Origin: JAXLWB01 sp046328715 | GTDB taxonomy: Bacteria > Chloroflexota > Anaerolineae > Caldilineales > Caldilineaceae | Direction: 5' to 3' | DNA: 64,000 nucleotides | NCBI GenBank assembly: GCA_046328715.1 | Contig: JAXLWB010000017.1 | Span: 128,692-192,691, forward strand | Shown: piece by piece, positions 28,172-36,546 of the stretch | Position numbering within the stretch: position 1 is the stretch's first letter | How the letters are laid out: each line of letters opens with the position of its first letter | Notes under the pieces: generated by a model | The model's input: the letters and a program-made list of their open reading frames with translations, nothing else | The model's database searches: none | Told to the model about the DNA's origin: nothing | Made by a program: the position numbers and the translations under genes

Positions 28172-28987
28172 ATGCCCCAATATACTGTTTCCGAACTTCA
28201 CTACTATCCGATCAAATCGTGCCGGGGAATCGCAGTCGATTCTGCCTTGGTGACGCGGCGCGGTCTGGAGTTTGACCGTTCTCTGATGCTTGTCGATGAG
28301 ACAGGAATCTTCTTGACCCAGCGCGAGTTGCCACGTATGGCGCTGATCGGCACCGAATTGTTGCCCCAAAATTGTGGCGAGATGGTTACACTGCGTGCGG
28401 AAGGTATGGAACCATTGACCTTTCTGACTTCCAATCAAGGGCGTCAGCGCCAGGTCACGGTGTGGCAAAGCCTGTGTGAGGCGGTGGATCAGGGGGATGG
28501 AGTGGCGAGTTGGCTCAGCGATTTTCTCGGCTACAAGGTGCGTCTGGTGCGCATTGCTGATGAGTTTCGTCGAGAACTTGACGCACGTTATCGCTTACGA
28601 GACGATGACGAAACCGCCTTTGCCGATGGCTATCCTGTGCTGCTTCTCGCCCAAGCATCACTCGACGATCTCAACCAACGCCTCGCCACGCCGCTGCCGC
28701 TCAATCGCTTTCGCCCCAATATTGTGGTCAGCGGTTGTGACGCCTATGCCGAAGACAACTGGAAGCGCATTCGGATTGGGAATGTGGAGTTTGCCGGGGT
28801 GAAGAAGTGCGCCCGCTGCAAGATCACGACGATTGATCAGGCAAGCGCTGAGGTAGGCAAAGAACCGCTCACCACACTGGCTAGCTATCGCTACATGGAA
28901 GAGCGGGGGGTGATGTTTGGGCAGAACATGATTCCTGTGAACGGCGGGGTGATTCACATTGGGGATGTGGTTGAGGTTGACTTCTAG
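28172..28987 (+). CDS. MOSC-domain molybdenum-cofactor protein (YcbX/mARC-like)
   Basis: The N-terminal beta-barrel (ELHYYPIKSCRGIAVDSALVTRRGLEFDR...VDETG, then TQRELPRMALI) matches the MOSC N-domain. The MOSC domain follows with LNRFRPNIVVSG, VEFAGVKKCARCKITTIDQ and the conserved Cys in KKCARC that would bind the Mo cofactor. Homologues (E. coli YcbX, mammalian mARC) reduce N-hydroxylated compounds; that is family knowledge. No ferredoxin domain is fused at the C-terminus, unlike YcbX, so an outside electron donor would be needed. GGAG lies about 7 bases before the ATG. Confidence 0.88.
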   Translation: MPQYTVSELHYYPIKSCRGIAVDSALVTRRGLEFDRSLMLVDETGIFLTQRELPRMALIGTELLPQNCGEMVTLRAEGMEPLTFLTSNQGRQRQVTVWQSLCEAVDQGDGVASWLSDFLGYKVRLVRIADEFRRELDARYRLRDDDETAFADGYPVLLLAQASLDDLNQRLATPLPLNRFRPNIVVSGCDAYAEDNWKRIRIGNVEFAGVKKCARCKITTIDQASAEVGKEPLTTLASYRYMEERGVMFGQNMIPVNGGVIHIGDVVEVDF

Positions 28988-29063
28988 CAGCCCAGGGCGC
29001 TGCCCGTGGGTTATCGTAGATCGCCCCGATGGGGCTGGTAGGTTCGTAGCCAAATGAGTTGAA

Positions 29064-29091
29064 CAGAGTTGGGCAAAACAGCCCAACTCTG
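29064..29091. terminator. bidirectional terminator-like hairpin
   Basis: CAGAGTTGGGC (29064-29074), six-base loop AAAACA, GCCCAACTCTG (29081-29091): a perfect 11-bp stem between the converging MOSC and sulfatase-like genes. Confidence 0.55.
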
Positions 29092-29119
29092 AATTCACAT
29101 TCTCGCAGTAAGTGCTACA

Positions 29120-30529
29120 CTACTTTTTTCGACTCTCAGCCTGCAATTTTTGTGCTGTAGCGACACCACCAATATGCAAGCTGTCGTAGGCTTGCTGCGA
29201 AGTGGTGAAGTAGTCAATTCCTTCTTTGCCGTGCCAGCCAGGCTGGTTGTTGATCGGATTGGGTAGGCCGACCTCTGTTTCGCGTTTGGTGATGTATGCC
29301 TCCATACGCGCACGCAATGTGGCCACGATGTCGGGATTTTGCTCGGCCACGTTGTTGTTTTCCTGCGGATCGCTGATCAGATTGTAGAGTTCGACTGGTG
29401 GTTTGAAGTGGAAATCGGGTTCGAGCGCCACCATCAGTTTCCATTGTGGTGTGCGCCAGCCATGTTTGCGCATCCAGGTACACTCGGTGATGTAAATTTC
29501 CGTCTCATGGGTTGTCACCTCGCCACGGATCATCGGCAGCAGGCTCTTCCCATCGAAGGTTAGCTTGGAGCCATCGATCCCTGCCAGTTCGAGCAGTGTC
29601 GGTACAAGATCCTTGTGCTGGTTATAACCTTTCAGACGCAGCCCAGCCGGCACTTTGCCTGGATAGCGAATGATCAGCGGAACGTGGAGCACATTGTCGT
29701 ACATGCCATGATGATCGAACCAGCATTCATGTTCGTAAAGCGTCTCGCCGTGGTCACCGTTGATGGCAATGATCGACTCGTTGAGGATGCCATGCTTTTG
29801 TAGCGCGGTCCAGATGGTGGGCAGACAAGAGTCCATGTAGGCCACTTCGCCGTCATACTGCGCTTCGATGTAATCCTTGTCGGTGATTCCATCTGGCATC
29901 CACGATTTGAAGAAATCAGCAAATGGTTTGAAGCTGAGTACTGGCTCCATCGACTTATTGCGCTTGTCCGTCTCGTTGCCGTGGTAGAACATGCGCTCAA
30001 ACGGCGCGGGCGGCAGATAGGGCGAATGCGGGTCCATATGGCGCAGGAAGAGGAAAAAGGGCTTCTTGCCTTTTACCAAGCGGTCGATTTCGGGAATGGC
30101 GACATCGTTGAGGTTTTGTGCCTTGGTCAGTGGCTTTTCTTCGCGGCTGCCCCAGGCTTTGTATTCGATATAATGGTCGAAACCACGCGACGAGGGATTA
30201 CCCTTGAAGCCGACACAGACTGTTTCATAACCCTGCTCACGCAGAATTTCCGCCAACGTAGGCACTTCGGCGCGCAGCGGCCCCTTGTGGCGCAGCGCTA
30301 CCACCTGGGTGCCAAAAACATCGCGCCCTGTCAACATCGACGCATAGGCTGATGTGGTCGGAACGTGAGCACTAAAGGTGTTTTCAAAGAGTGTTCCCTG
30401 TCGGGCAAAGGCATCAAGCTGCGGCGTGGTCAAACGATTGTAGCCATAGCAGCTCATATGGTCGGCACGCAGCGAGTCGATGCCGAACAGGACGATATTG
30501 GGGAGGCGGTTTCCGCGTTTGGGTGGCAT
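29120..30529 (-). CDS. alkaline-phosphatase-superfamily 'sulfatase' with Thr in place of formylglycine
   Basis: The fold is clear: NIVLFGIDSLRADH (metal-binding Asp18), DPHSPYLPPAPF, and NGDHGETLYEHECWFDHHGMYDNVLHVPLIIRYPG with further metal ligands. Where type I sulfatases have C/S-x-P-x-R before LLTG, this protein reads TTSAYASMLTG (residues 58-68), so Thr58 occupies the nucleophile position and both Pro and Arg are missing. No formylglycine can form. Thr nucleophiles occur in phosphoglycerol transferases and related phosphodiesterases of the superfamily. No signal peptide is seen, so action is cytoplasmic. AAGGAAG precedes the ATG. It is the last gene of the minus-strand run that includes a sulfotransferase. 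Confidence 0.8.
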   Translation of the reverse strand: MPPKRGNRLPNIVLFGIDSLRADHMSCYGYNRLTTPQLDAFARQGTLFENTFSAHVPTTSAYASMLTGRDVFGTQVVALRHKGPLRAEVPTLAEILREQGYETVCVGFKGNPSSRGFDHYIEYKAWGSREEKPLTKAQNLNDVAIPEIDRLVKGKKPFFLFLRHMDPHSPYLPPAPFERMFYHGNETDKRNKSMEPVLSFKPFADFFKSWMPDGITDKDYIEAQYDGEVAYMDSCLPTIWTALQKHGILNESIIAINGDHGETLYEHECWFDHHGMYDNVLHVPLIIRYPGKVPAGLRLKGYNQHKDLVPTLLELAGIDGSKLTFDGKSLLPMIRGEVTTHETEIYITECTWMRKHGWRTPQWKLMVALEPDFHFKPPVELYNLISDPQENNNVAEQNPDIVATLRARMEAYITKRETEVGLPNPINNQPGWHGKEGIDYFTTSQQAYDSLHIGGVATAQKLQAESRKK

Positions 30530-30564
30530 GAATTCTTCCTTATGATTTGGATGATTTTAATTAC

Positions 30565-31299
30565 TCAATGACTGCTAACAGGCATTTCGTAGCCATACTC
30601 TTTCATGGCTGGCTCAAAAAAGTCGTAGTAGCTCACTCCATCCGCCTTCTTCCAACGATCCACCGCATCGGGGCGTACGATGATGCGGCCCATTTTGAAG
30701 CCGAGAAAGCGTTGGAGGCGGCGTAAGACTGATTGTTGTTTCAGGATGAAATCCTCAAAGCGCACCTCAATCCACTTTTGCGGCTTGGGCGTGGCTTTGA
30801 CCAGCTTATATTGATAATACCAGGAGATAGCCCGGCGCAGACGCATGTCGTCGGTGGCGGGATAGTCGATGCCGAAGTCGCGCATGTCGTCGGTGAGATG
30901 TTTGTCAAGGATCGAGTCACGCGGGTTGCGAATCCAGAAGATGTAGTTGGCGTCGGGAAACATCTTAAGGATCCAAGGAAAGACAAGCGTGGTTTCGGGC
31001 AATTTCCAACCTTTGTGCTCGCCCTTGTTCTCCAACACACTTTTCAGAAATTGACGCACCAACTGCTGGAACTCTTCGGTTGGCTCCATCGCCAGCACTT
31101 GGCTAAAATCCCACTCCAGATCACCCTTCCAGGTGATATACCTGGCGAAGACACGACAGGCATCATACATCGGTCCTGGCGGCAACAGATCGCCCGATGT
31201 ATTAAGTAAGGAGCCCATGTAGACGCCGCTTGCGGTGAGCGTGTGTGACATTGCTCGTGTGCCGCCATGACCACGACCGATGACTGTGATAAGTGACAT
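30565..31299 (-). CDS. sulfotransferase family protein
   Basis: A PAPS-type P-loop fold is suggested by ITVIGRGHGGTRAMSHTLTASG near the N-terminus (5'-phosphosulfate binding) and YIFWIRNPRDSILDKHL in the middle (3'-phosphate binding Arg and Ser). The C-terminal half has VRFEDFILKQQSVLRRLQRFLG, which matches the family. Length 244 residues. It would transfer sulfate (or is a non-sulfotransferase relative) to an unknown acceptor. The gene starts 4 bp after the Nudix gene and is 35 bp before the sulfatase-like gene, so addition and removal of a charged group may be encoded side by side. Confidence 0.75.
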   Translation of the reverse strand: MSLITVIGRGHGGTRAMSHTLTASGVYMGSLLNTSGDLLPPGPMYDACRVFARYITWKGDLEWDFSQVLAMEPTEEFQQLVRQFLKSVLENKGEHKGWKLPETTLVFPWILKMFPDANYIFWIRNPRDSILDKHLTDDMRDFGIDYPATDDMRLRRAISWYYQYKLVKATPKPQKWIEVRFEDFILKQQSVLRRLQRFLGFKMGRIIVRPDAVDRWKKADGVSYYDFFEPAMKEYGYEMPVSSH

Positions 31300-31303
31300 T
31301 TCT

Positions 31304-31768
31304 TCAGCTCTCTAAATAAAGGGTTTGTCCAGTTGGTAAAAAATCCAAACTTCTGCGTAACCGATTTGTCATATTGGGCGTTAATAATTGCGCAGCCTCG
31401 TCGATCGTAACAAAGCGATATTCACTCAATTCGTTTTCAGGTAGTCGAATTGAGGCAATCTCCTCTGCGGTCAAAACACCACCCCAAAAAACAAACATCA
31501 AACCTTCGGTTCGTTCTCCTTCGGGATGAAGATAGTTCAAACAGAGCAGCCGTTCAGGGATTTTGTCCAAACCGATCTCTTCTTTAACCTCACGAATGCA
31601 AGCAGCACGAGGTGATTCATTCTTTTCTACCAAGCCACCTGGAATTTCCCATTGTGGTTTGTAAGTTGGATTCACCAGAAGCAACAGCCCTGCCTCATTC
31701 AAAAATAATGCTCCCGCTCCCATTCGTTTTTGGGGCAGACTTTCATACCAGCTTTTGCTAGCGCTCAT
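31304..31768 (-). CDS. Nudix hydrolase
   Basis: A minimal 154-residue Nudix protein with a complete box starting GGLVEKNESPRAACIREVKE and ending EIGL. A typical upstream strand pattern (ALFLNEAGLLLLVNPTYKPQWEIPGG) is present. It overlaps the enolase-superfamily gene by 4 bases (ATGA), giving translational coupling, and is 4 bp before the sulfotransferase gene. The linkage hints at a nucleotide such as PAP, PAPS or an activated sugar as substrate, but that is inference. Confidence 0.88.
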   Translation of the reverse strand: MSASKSWYESLPQKRMGAGALFLNEAGLLLLVNPTYKPQWEIPGGLVEKNESPRAACIREVKEEIGLDKIPERLLCLNYLHPEGERTEGLMFVFWGGVLTAEEIASIRLPENELSEYRFVTIDEAAQLLTPNMTNRLRRSLDFLPTGQTLYLES

Positions 31769-32955
31769 GCAAAGAAATCCTCATCTCCGGCAGTCAGGTA
31801 TTTCTTGGCTTTCTTTGGATTCGGCTCGATCCCTAGTCCCGGTCGATCCCAGACATCGATAAAGCCGTTCTTGACAATCGGATCGGGTAGCCATTCGACA
31901 ATGTCGTTCCACCATTCGGGACGACCAATTGGATACTCGAAGGCGATGTAGTTTTGAGGCATGGCTGCTGATGATTGTACCAGCGCAGCCAATCCAATCA
32001 GCCCGTCGATCACTCCGTGGGGGGCCATCAAAACTCCGTGCAGATCGGCAAATTCAGCGACCCACTTGAGCTCGGCCAGCCCTCCTACATCTGCCGGATC
32101 GGGGCCGACCACGCTCACGGCTCGCTTTTCGATCAAGTCGATAAAGTTCTGGCGCAAATAAATTTCCTCGCCAGTGTGGATCAAGGTTGAGGTACTCTGC
32201 GTCACTTCGCGATAGAGATCGGCTAGCACGAACGGTGTATAATCGCCAGTGATCATATCTTCGAGCCACATCAGATTGTAGGGTTCACAAGCCTTGGCAA
32301 AACGAATGGCATCGGGTACGGTGAAGCCGGGACCACAGTCCAATGCCAGACCGATTTCATCGCCCAGCACCTCTTTCATGGCTTCGACACAGGCAAGCAA
32401 ATGTTTTAAGCCCCGCTCGGTCAGCAGCCCACGGTTGACGTAACGTCCGGGTGGATTGACTTCCCCATAGTAAAGGTTAGGCACGGTGTAGGGCATCTGG
32501 CTGTGAAAGGCAATGCCTTCTTTGACAATCGTGAAGCCTTCCTTGCACTCCTTCATCTTTGCCACATCTTCGGCATAATCTTGGGGTGAATAACCCTTCA
32601 TTGGGAAACGTACCCCGCCGTTGTAGACTCGCACCTTGTCTCGCACCTTGCCGCCGAGCAGTTTGTAGACTGGCAAATTCGCTGCCTTGCCTGCAATGTC
32701 CCACAGCGCAAACTCAATCGCACTGACAGCGCTGCCCCACGGCTTGAAGGCTCCCAAACGGCGAATTTTCATCATCACTCGCTCGACATTGGTGGGGTCT
32801 TCGCCGACAATCAGATCCTTATAAAAGAGCACCTGCGGTTTGACATAGGGCTTGGACGACTCAATTTCCCCATAACCGCTGATGCCTTCGTCAGTGACAA
32901 TGCGTACGATCGGGCTTTGTCCAATGACGGCGCACTTGAGATCAATGATTTTCAT
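31765..32955 (-). CDS. mandelate racemase/muconate lactonizing enzyme family protein
   Basis: The 396-residue enolase-superfamily protein has an N-terminal capping domain (DEGISGYGEIESSK, WDIAGKAANLPVYKLLGG) and a barrel. Likely metal ligands are Asp in IGLALDCGPGFTV, Glu in NLMWLEDM, and Glu in HTGEEIYLRQNF. A His in VLMAPHG probably serves as base, as in the mandelate racemase subgroup (acid-sugar dehydratases and racemases). The exact acid sugar cannot be read from sequence. ATGA overlap with the Nudix gene downstream; Gfo/Idh and PhyH genes upstream on the same strand indicate a shared catabolic operon. Confidence 0.88.
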   Translation of the reverse strand: MKIIDLKCAVIGQSPIVRIVTDEGISGYGEIESSKPYVKPQVLFYKDLIVGEDPTNVERVMMKIRRLGAFKPWGSAVSAIEFALWDIAGKAANLPVYKLLGGKVRDKVRVYNGGVRFPMKGYSPQDYAEDVAKMKECKEGFTIVKEGIAFHSQMPYTVPNLYYGEVNPPGRYVNRGLLTERGLKHLLACVEAMKEVLGDEIGLALDCGPGFTVPDAIRFAKACEPYNLMWLEDMITGDYTPFVLADLYREVTQSTSTLIHTGEEIYLRQNFIDLIEKRAVSVVGPDPADVGGLAELKWVAEFADLHGVLMAPHGVIDGLIGLAALVQSSAAMPQNYIAFEYPIGRPEWWNDIVEWLPDPIVKNGFIDVWDRPGLGIEPNPKKAKKYLTAGDEDFFA

Positions 32956-33056
32956 GGTTGACTCCTGTAAGGTGCAAGGGGCAGGGTGCAGAATGCAATT
33001 CGTTATTTTTACACCAGGTACTCTGCCTACGGCACTAATCAGATTGGACAGGGGAT

Positions 33057-33150
33057 CGGTACGCGGATGACACAGATCGCACGGATCAATGCGAATTTTT
33101 ATCTGTTTTATCCGTATTGATCCCGTTTTTCCCGTGTCATCTGCGTACCG
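33057..33150. repeat. intergenic hairpin of ACGGATN nonamer words
   Basis: The first 17 bases (CGGTACGCGGATGACAC) pair with GTGTCATCTGCGTACCG at the right end with one mismatch; the inner part (GCACGGATCAAT and ATTGATCCCG) pairs less well. Words repeat with a period near 9 (ACGCGGATG, ACACAGATC, GCACGGATC). It fills the spacer between the Gfo/Idh gene (upstream) and the enolase-superfamily gene. Confidence 0.7.
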
Positions 33151-33173
33151 GTCACGCAGTTTTCCTATTGGGT

Positions 33174-34223
33174 CTACAGCGGAAATTGAACTCGTCTACC
33201 TTCTCGTGCCGATTGATAAGCGCCCAGTACCATCTCGACCGAAACTCGGCCATCATGTCCAGAAACGGGCACGGGTGTGTCATATTTAATCGAGTCGATG
33301 AAAGGACGGGGCACGTTGGCCAGCCGTTCGCCATGTTGCGCCGGGATCGGAATGCCCAAATCGACCCACTTGGGCTCCTCTTTGGTGTAGAGCTTGAGCG
33401 CTACCGCCCCAGTAGGAGCGTTGCTGGTCGAGACTAAATCATCATGGTTCTGGATCAGAACTCCTTTATCCCCGTAAATTTCAGTCGTGTTTTCCCCTGC
33501 AAGTGTCACCGACGAGTTGACCAGTTCCACCATTGCACCGCTGGCAAATTTGTAGATGGCGACACCGGTATCGTCGGGTGCAATCGTGGTTAAGGTGTTC
33601 TCGATCTCGGCCATCACGCTAATCGGTTTGCCCAGCATCCAATGGATAAAGTCGGTGGCGTGACTGGCATCGTCCATAAACATGCCCATGTTTTTGACTG
33701 GATCGTAGTGCCAGCGGGTCGGGCCGTTGACGAAACTGTCGCTGAAGAGCACCGGGATACAATGGCGGCGGCGCAGCAAGCCAATGCGGCCTAACACCCC
33801 AGCATCGACTAATTCCTTCATCTTCTGGTTGGAGGGGTCGTGGCGCATCTGGTAGGCCATGCCAAACTTGACTCCTGCTTTGTCACAGGCGGCGATCATC
33901 CGATCGCAGTCGGCCAGGGTCAGTGCCATCGGCTTCTGGCAGAGAATGTGTTTACCCGCTGCGGCAGCCGCCATCACAAACTCAGCATGGCGATTGGTCT
34001 CGCAGGTGACGATGACGGCTTGAATGGCGGGATCGTTCAGAACGTCCTCGACATGGGGCGAGTAATTCATGCCGAATTTGTCCGCCGCCGCTTTGCCACG
34101 CTCTTCGTTGTCGTCCCAACACCTAACCAACTTGACATCATCGAAGCCGAGCATCTTCTGGCAATAGACATTGGAATGGCCGTGGGCAAAGGAGATGATG
34201 CCGAAGCCGATAGGAGCAGTCAT
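33174..34223 (-). CDS. Gfo/Idh/MocA family oxidoreductase
   Basis: An NAD(P)-dependent sugar or cyclitol dehydrogenase family member, 349 residues. The Rossmann motif is at the start (IGFGIISFAHGHSNVYC; a degenerate GxGxxG), followed by DPAIQAVIVTCETNRHAEF and HILCQKPMALTLADCD, where the usual EKP motif is CQKP. The second half is the alpha/beta dimerisation domain with DDASHATDFIHWMLGKP, whose His is in the catalytic position. It is 16 bp from the PhyH gene upstream (34240), so co-transcribed. It differs clearly from the two paralogues at 36.9-38.9 kb. Confidence 0.9.
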   Translation of the reverse strand: MTAPIGFGIISFAHGHSNVYCQKMLGFDDVKLVRCWDDNEERGKAAADKFGMNYSPHVEDVLNDPAIQAVIVTCETNRHAEFVMAAAAAGKHILCQKPMALTLADCDRMIAACDKAGVKFGMAYQMRHDPSNQKMKELVDAGVLGRIGLLRRRHCIPVLFSDSFVNGPTRWHYDPVKNMGMFMDDASHATDFIHWMLGKPISVMAEIENTLTTIAPDDTGVAIYKFASGAMVELVNSSVTLAGENTTEIYGDKGVLIQNHDDLVSTSNAPTGAVALKLYTKEEPKWVDLGIPIPAQHGERLANVPRPFIDSIKYDTPVPVSGHDGRVSVEMVLGAYQSAREGRRVQFPL

Positions 34224-34239
34224 AGTTTATTCCCGTTGT

Positions 34240-35082
34240 TTAGAACACCTTTGTTTCCTTCTCAGGAATGCGATCTTCAGTCGGTCGCAGATTGTGGGGC
34301 CAATGTCCACTCGGATCGCTGCCGCGGGCAATGATGCTGTTGCGCCGCCAGCCCTTGAGTTCACGTACATCCGGTGAGACAAAGCGCATCGTCAAGCCGC
34401 AACGCCGCCGATTGGAGAGATTCGGCTCTGAACCGTGCAGCAGTAGATCGGAATGGAGCGACATCTGCCCAGCTTTGAGTTCAAAGGCAACTGGCGCATC
34501 ACCATAACTTTCCGGTGTGCGCACTGTTTGATTCAACACATTGTTCTCATCGGCGCTGCTGCGCTCAAACATGATCTGCCCGTGCAGATGCGAACGTGGA
34601 ATTACGGTCATAGCACCATTTTCAATGTCAGTGTCATCGATTGCCAGCCAGACGGTGACCGTTTTGCTGGGTGTCAGAGGCCAATAGGACGCGTCCTGGT
34701 GAAAGCTGACTCGTTTCCCATCGCCCGGCATCTTGGCAAAATAGTGAGTCGCCCAGCAGATCAGGTTTTCGCCGAGTAGATCTTGCACATGGTCGAGAAT
34801 GCGCGGCGTCATCACCAAGTCGTAGATCTCCGTGCAGTAACTTTGCCAGCCGTTGATCGAGTAACTATCCCAGCCTTTGGCATTAGCGCGCGCCATCAGA
34901 TCATTGAAGGCGGCACGGTGCGCTTCGATCTCAGAAGCGGAAAATATATCCAACGGCAAAATGTAGCCCAGCTCATTGTACTGCTGAATCTGCGTCGGCG
35001 TCAGCACTTTGGGGTGCGGATTCTCAATCGGAAAGAACTGCAACGTTCTCTGCAAATCTGGAAAAGCGGTATGTTCGGACAT
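34240..35082 (-). CDS. phytanoyl-CoA dioxygenase (PhyH) family protein
   Basis: A 2-oxoglutarate/Fe(II) dioxygenase-like protein of about 280 residues. The facial-triad motif HxD is in SFHQDASYWPLTP; the distal His is in SLHSDLLLHGSEPN, with RRRCGLTMRFV supplying the oxoglutarate Arg. VWLAIDDTDIENGAMTVIPRSH is the usual middle block of bacterial PhyH proteins. Start ATG 35082 has GAGG five bases upstream; the GTG at 35088 is an alternative. It is flanked by a second PhyH gene upstream, separated by an octamer hairpin, and by Gfo/Idh downstream. Substrate unknown, probably a small hydroxylatable metabolite. Confidence 0.9.
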   Translation of the reverse strand: MSEHTAFPDLQRTLQFFPIENPHPKVLTPTQIQQYNELGYILPLDIFSASEIEAHRAAFNDLMARANAKGWDSYSINGWQSYCTEIYDLVMTPRILDHVQDLLGENLICWATHYFAKMPGDGKRVSFHQDASYWPLTPSKTVTVWLAIDDTDIENGAMTVIPRSHLHGQIMFERSSADENNVLNQTVRTPESYGDAPVAFELKAGQMSLHSDLLLHGSEPNLSNRRRCGLTMRFVSPDVRELKGWRRNSIIARGSDPSGHWPHNLRPTEDRIPEKETKVF

Positions 35083-35100
35083 AGGCACCTCGTGAATGGG

Positions 35101-35178
35101 AAAAAGTTGAAGAGTTGAAAAGTTGAAGAGTGGAAAAGTGACAAATTACGTTTCCACTTTTCCACTCTTCAACTCTTC
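35101..35178. repeat. octamer-word hairpin between two PhyH genes
   Basis: The left side is a tandem of GTTGAAGA, GTTGAAAA, GTTGAAGA, GTGGAAAA and GTGACAAA from about 35106; the right side reads CCACTTTT, CCACTCTT, CAACTCTT. The best stem is 35117-35140 with 35155-35178, one mismatch in 24. The right arm touches the stop codon (35179-35181) of the upstream PhyH gene. Confidence 0.8.
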
Positions 35179-36105
35179 TCAACAAATCATTCCCTGCTTC
35201 CCCTCTGGTCCGTGCGCAATCGGATTTTCGCCGATCCAACGCTCATCGACCGGCTCGGAGGCAAGTTGATAACGAGTATCGCTGGTGAGGCGGATGCGGT
35301 TGCTGTTGTTGTCCAGGCTGCAATGAACCAGGAAGACCGAAAAGATCAGCACGTCGCCCATGCGGTAATCAGTGGTCAGCCAGCGGCCACCGAGGCGAGC
35401 GCGCAGGGTCACCGGATCACGCGAGAGCCAGCCGCCAGGGGTGATATTGCCGCCGCCGCCCATCTTGGTATAGCCAGGGCCGACTTTGTTCTCACAGAAC
35501 TTGTCCACGTCCTTCGAGCCATAGCCATTGACCAGGCGCTGGTTGAGATGGGACTTTTCAAGAACCATCAATCCGCCCATCTCCCGTGGCACATCACCAT
35601 AGGGCGTCCAGGCCGTATAAAGATTCTTGGTACCGCGTCCCATGTAGACAATATCCATATGCGGCGGTGTCGCCAATCCAGGTGAAACGGCCCGAATCCA
35701 GGTAAAATCAAAATGGCGCACCGGGCCGCCGAGGAACTGCTCGAACATCGCTATCATCGGCCCAGCATAGACCACCTTCTGGACAGAAGGGTTCTTCACT
35801 GCAATGTCTGGTTTGAAAGCAACACGCGCTTCGGGGGCAGCGATCCCTTCCACCAGCGGATGGCTGAGATCGATGTGCCCTTCGGCTGCTAGTTTCTCCA
35901 ACATCGACATGCGCGCTGCCATCACATCGTCTCGGTTGAGTAAGCCACGAAAGAGCAGATAGCCTTCTTCTTGCATGTGCCGTTGCAGAGCATCGTGTTT
36001 GCCCAACAAGGGCGAGCAATCCGTCAGCTCGCCAAAGAGGCTAGGTGAGGTGTCAATTTGCTTTTTGGCAGATGTGAGGTGTGACAGAGTCGGCGAATTC
36101 AGCAT
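35179..36105 (-). CDS. phytanoyl-CoA dioxygenase (PhyH) family protein
   Basis: A second, more divergent PhyH-type dioxygenase of about 308 residues. HMD in TPPHMDIVYMGRGTKNL gives the first two iron ligands; the distal His is in FSVFLVHCSLDNNSNRIRLTSD, with the Arg for 2-oxoglutarate. EGYLLFRGLLNRDDVMAARM is the common N-terminal block. The start is ATG 36105, with GGAG six bases upstream; ATG 36123 is in frame but lacks one. It is the first gene of the minus run 36.1-29.1 kb and is divergent from the small BECR-like gene. Confidence 0.88.
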   Translation of the reverse strand: MLNSPTLSHLTSAKKQIDTSPSLFGELTDCSPLLGKHDALQRHMQEEGYLLFRGLLNRDDVMAARMSMLEKLAAEGHIDLSHPLVEGIAAPEARVAFKPDIAVKNPSVQKVVYAGPMIAMFEQFLGGPVRHFDFTWIRAVSPGLATPPHMDIVYMGRGTKNLYTAWTPYGDVPREMGGLMVLEKSHLNQRLVNGYGSKDVDKFCENKVGPGYTKMGGGGNITPGGWLSRDPVTLRARLGGRWLTTDYRMGDVLIFSVFLVHCSLDNNSNRIRLTSDTRYQLASEPVDERWIGENPIAHGPEGKQGMIC

Positions 36106-36154
36106 TGTTTCTCCGTTGAACATATGAATTTGCTAACCAAAATGAGTCAATTCA

Positions 36155-36163
36155 TGGTATACT
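36155..36163 (+). promoter_or_regulatory. extended -10 promoter for the small TA-like pair
   Basis: TG-G-TATACT, an extended -10 element, about 40 bases upstream of ATG 36203. No good -35 is seen, as expected for the extended class. AGGGA at 36191-36195 supplies the ribosome site. Confidence 0.5.
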
Positions 36164-36202
36164 AACAACGATGTATAAAGCTAGTTTCGTAGGGATTTGT
36201 TT

Positions 36203-36544
36203 ATGGCCCCTGGTAAACGTTGGACAGTGACAGATCGAGACAAGAATCGTATCTATTTGTCCGAAGAACGTTGGCTTCATATTGTTGATAGTAACAATCA
36301 TCCAGAAATGGTTCCGTTTGAGGAATACCTAAAACTGGCCATCCAAAGAGCCAAGCGACAACAAGAACCACTGAATCCGCGCAAATATCGTTACTCGTTA
36401 CATTTTGATGATTTGCCCGCAGGGTTCAACCATATTGTTGCAATTGTAGTGTTTGGCTTTGATGTAGATATTCACGGTGTCACAGTCGCAAACAATTATG
36501 TAGCGACAGCATTCATGAAACATATCCTCCCAAAAAATCGATAA
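36203..36544 (+). CDS. putative BECR/RelE-like toxin-type protein
   Basis: A 113-residue protein (start ATG 36203, AGGGA seven bases upstream; an in-frame TTG at 36197 is less likely). DRDKNRIYLSEERWLHIVDSN and PEMVPFEEYLKLAIQRAKRQ are followed by KYRYSLHFDDLPAGFNHIVAIVVFGF and a C-terminal VATAFMKHILP. This order of a helix with a conserved His, an aromatic strand and an I-V-A-I-V-V strand is like small RelE/BECR-fold ribonucleases. The class is an inference, not a motif match I can prove. Two bases separate its stop from the DUF2283 gene, the typical layout of toxin-antitoxin pairs. Confidence 0.5.
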   Translation: MAPGKRWTVTDRDKNRIYLSEERWLHIVDSNNHPEMVPFEEYLKLAIQRAKRQQEPLNPRKYRYSLHFDDLPAGFNHIVAIVVFGFDVDIHGVTVANNYVATAFMKHILPKNR

Positions 36545-36546
36545 CT

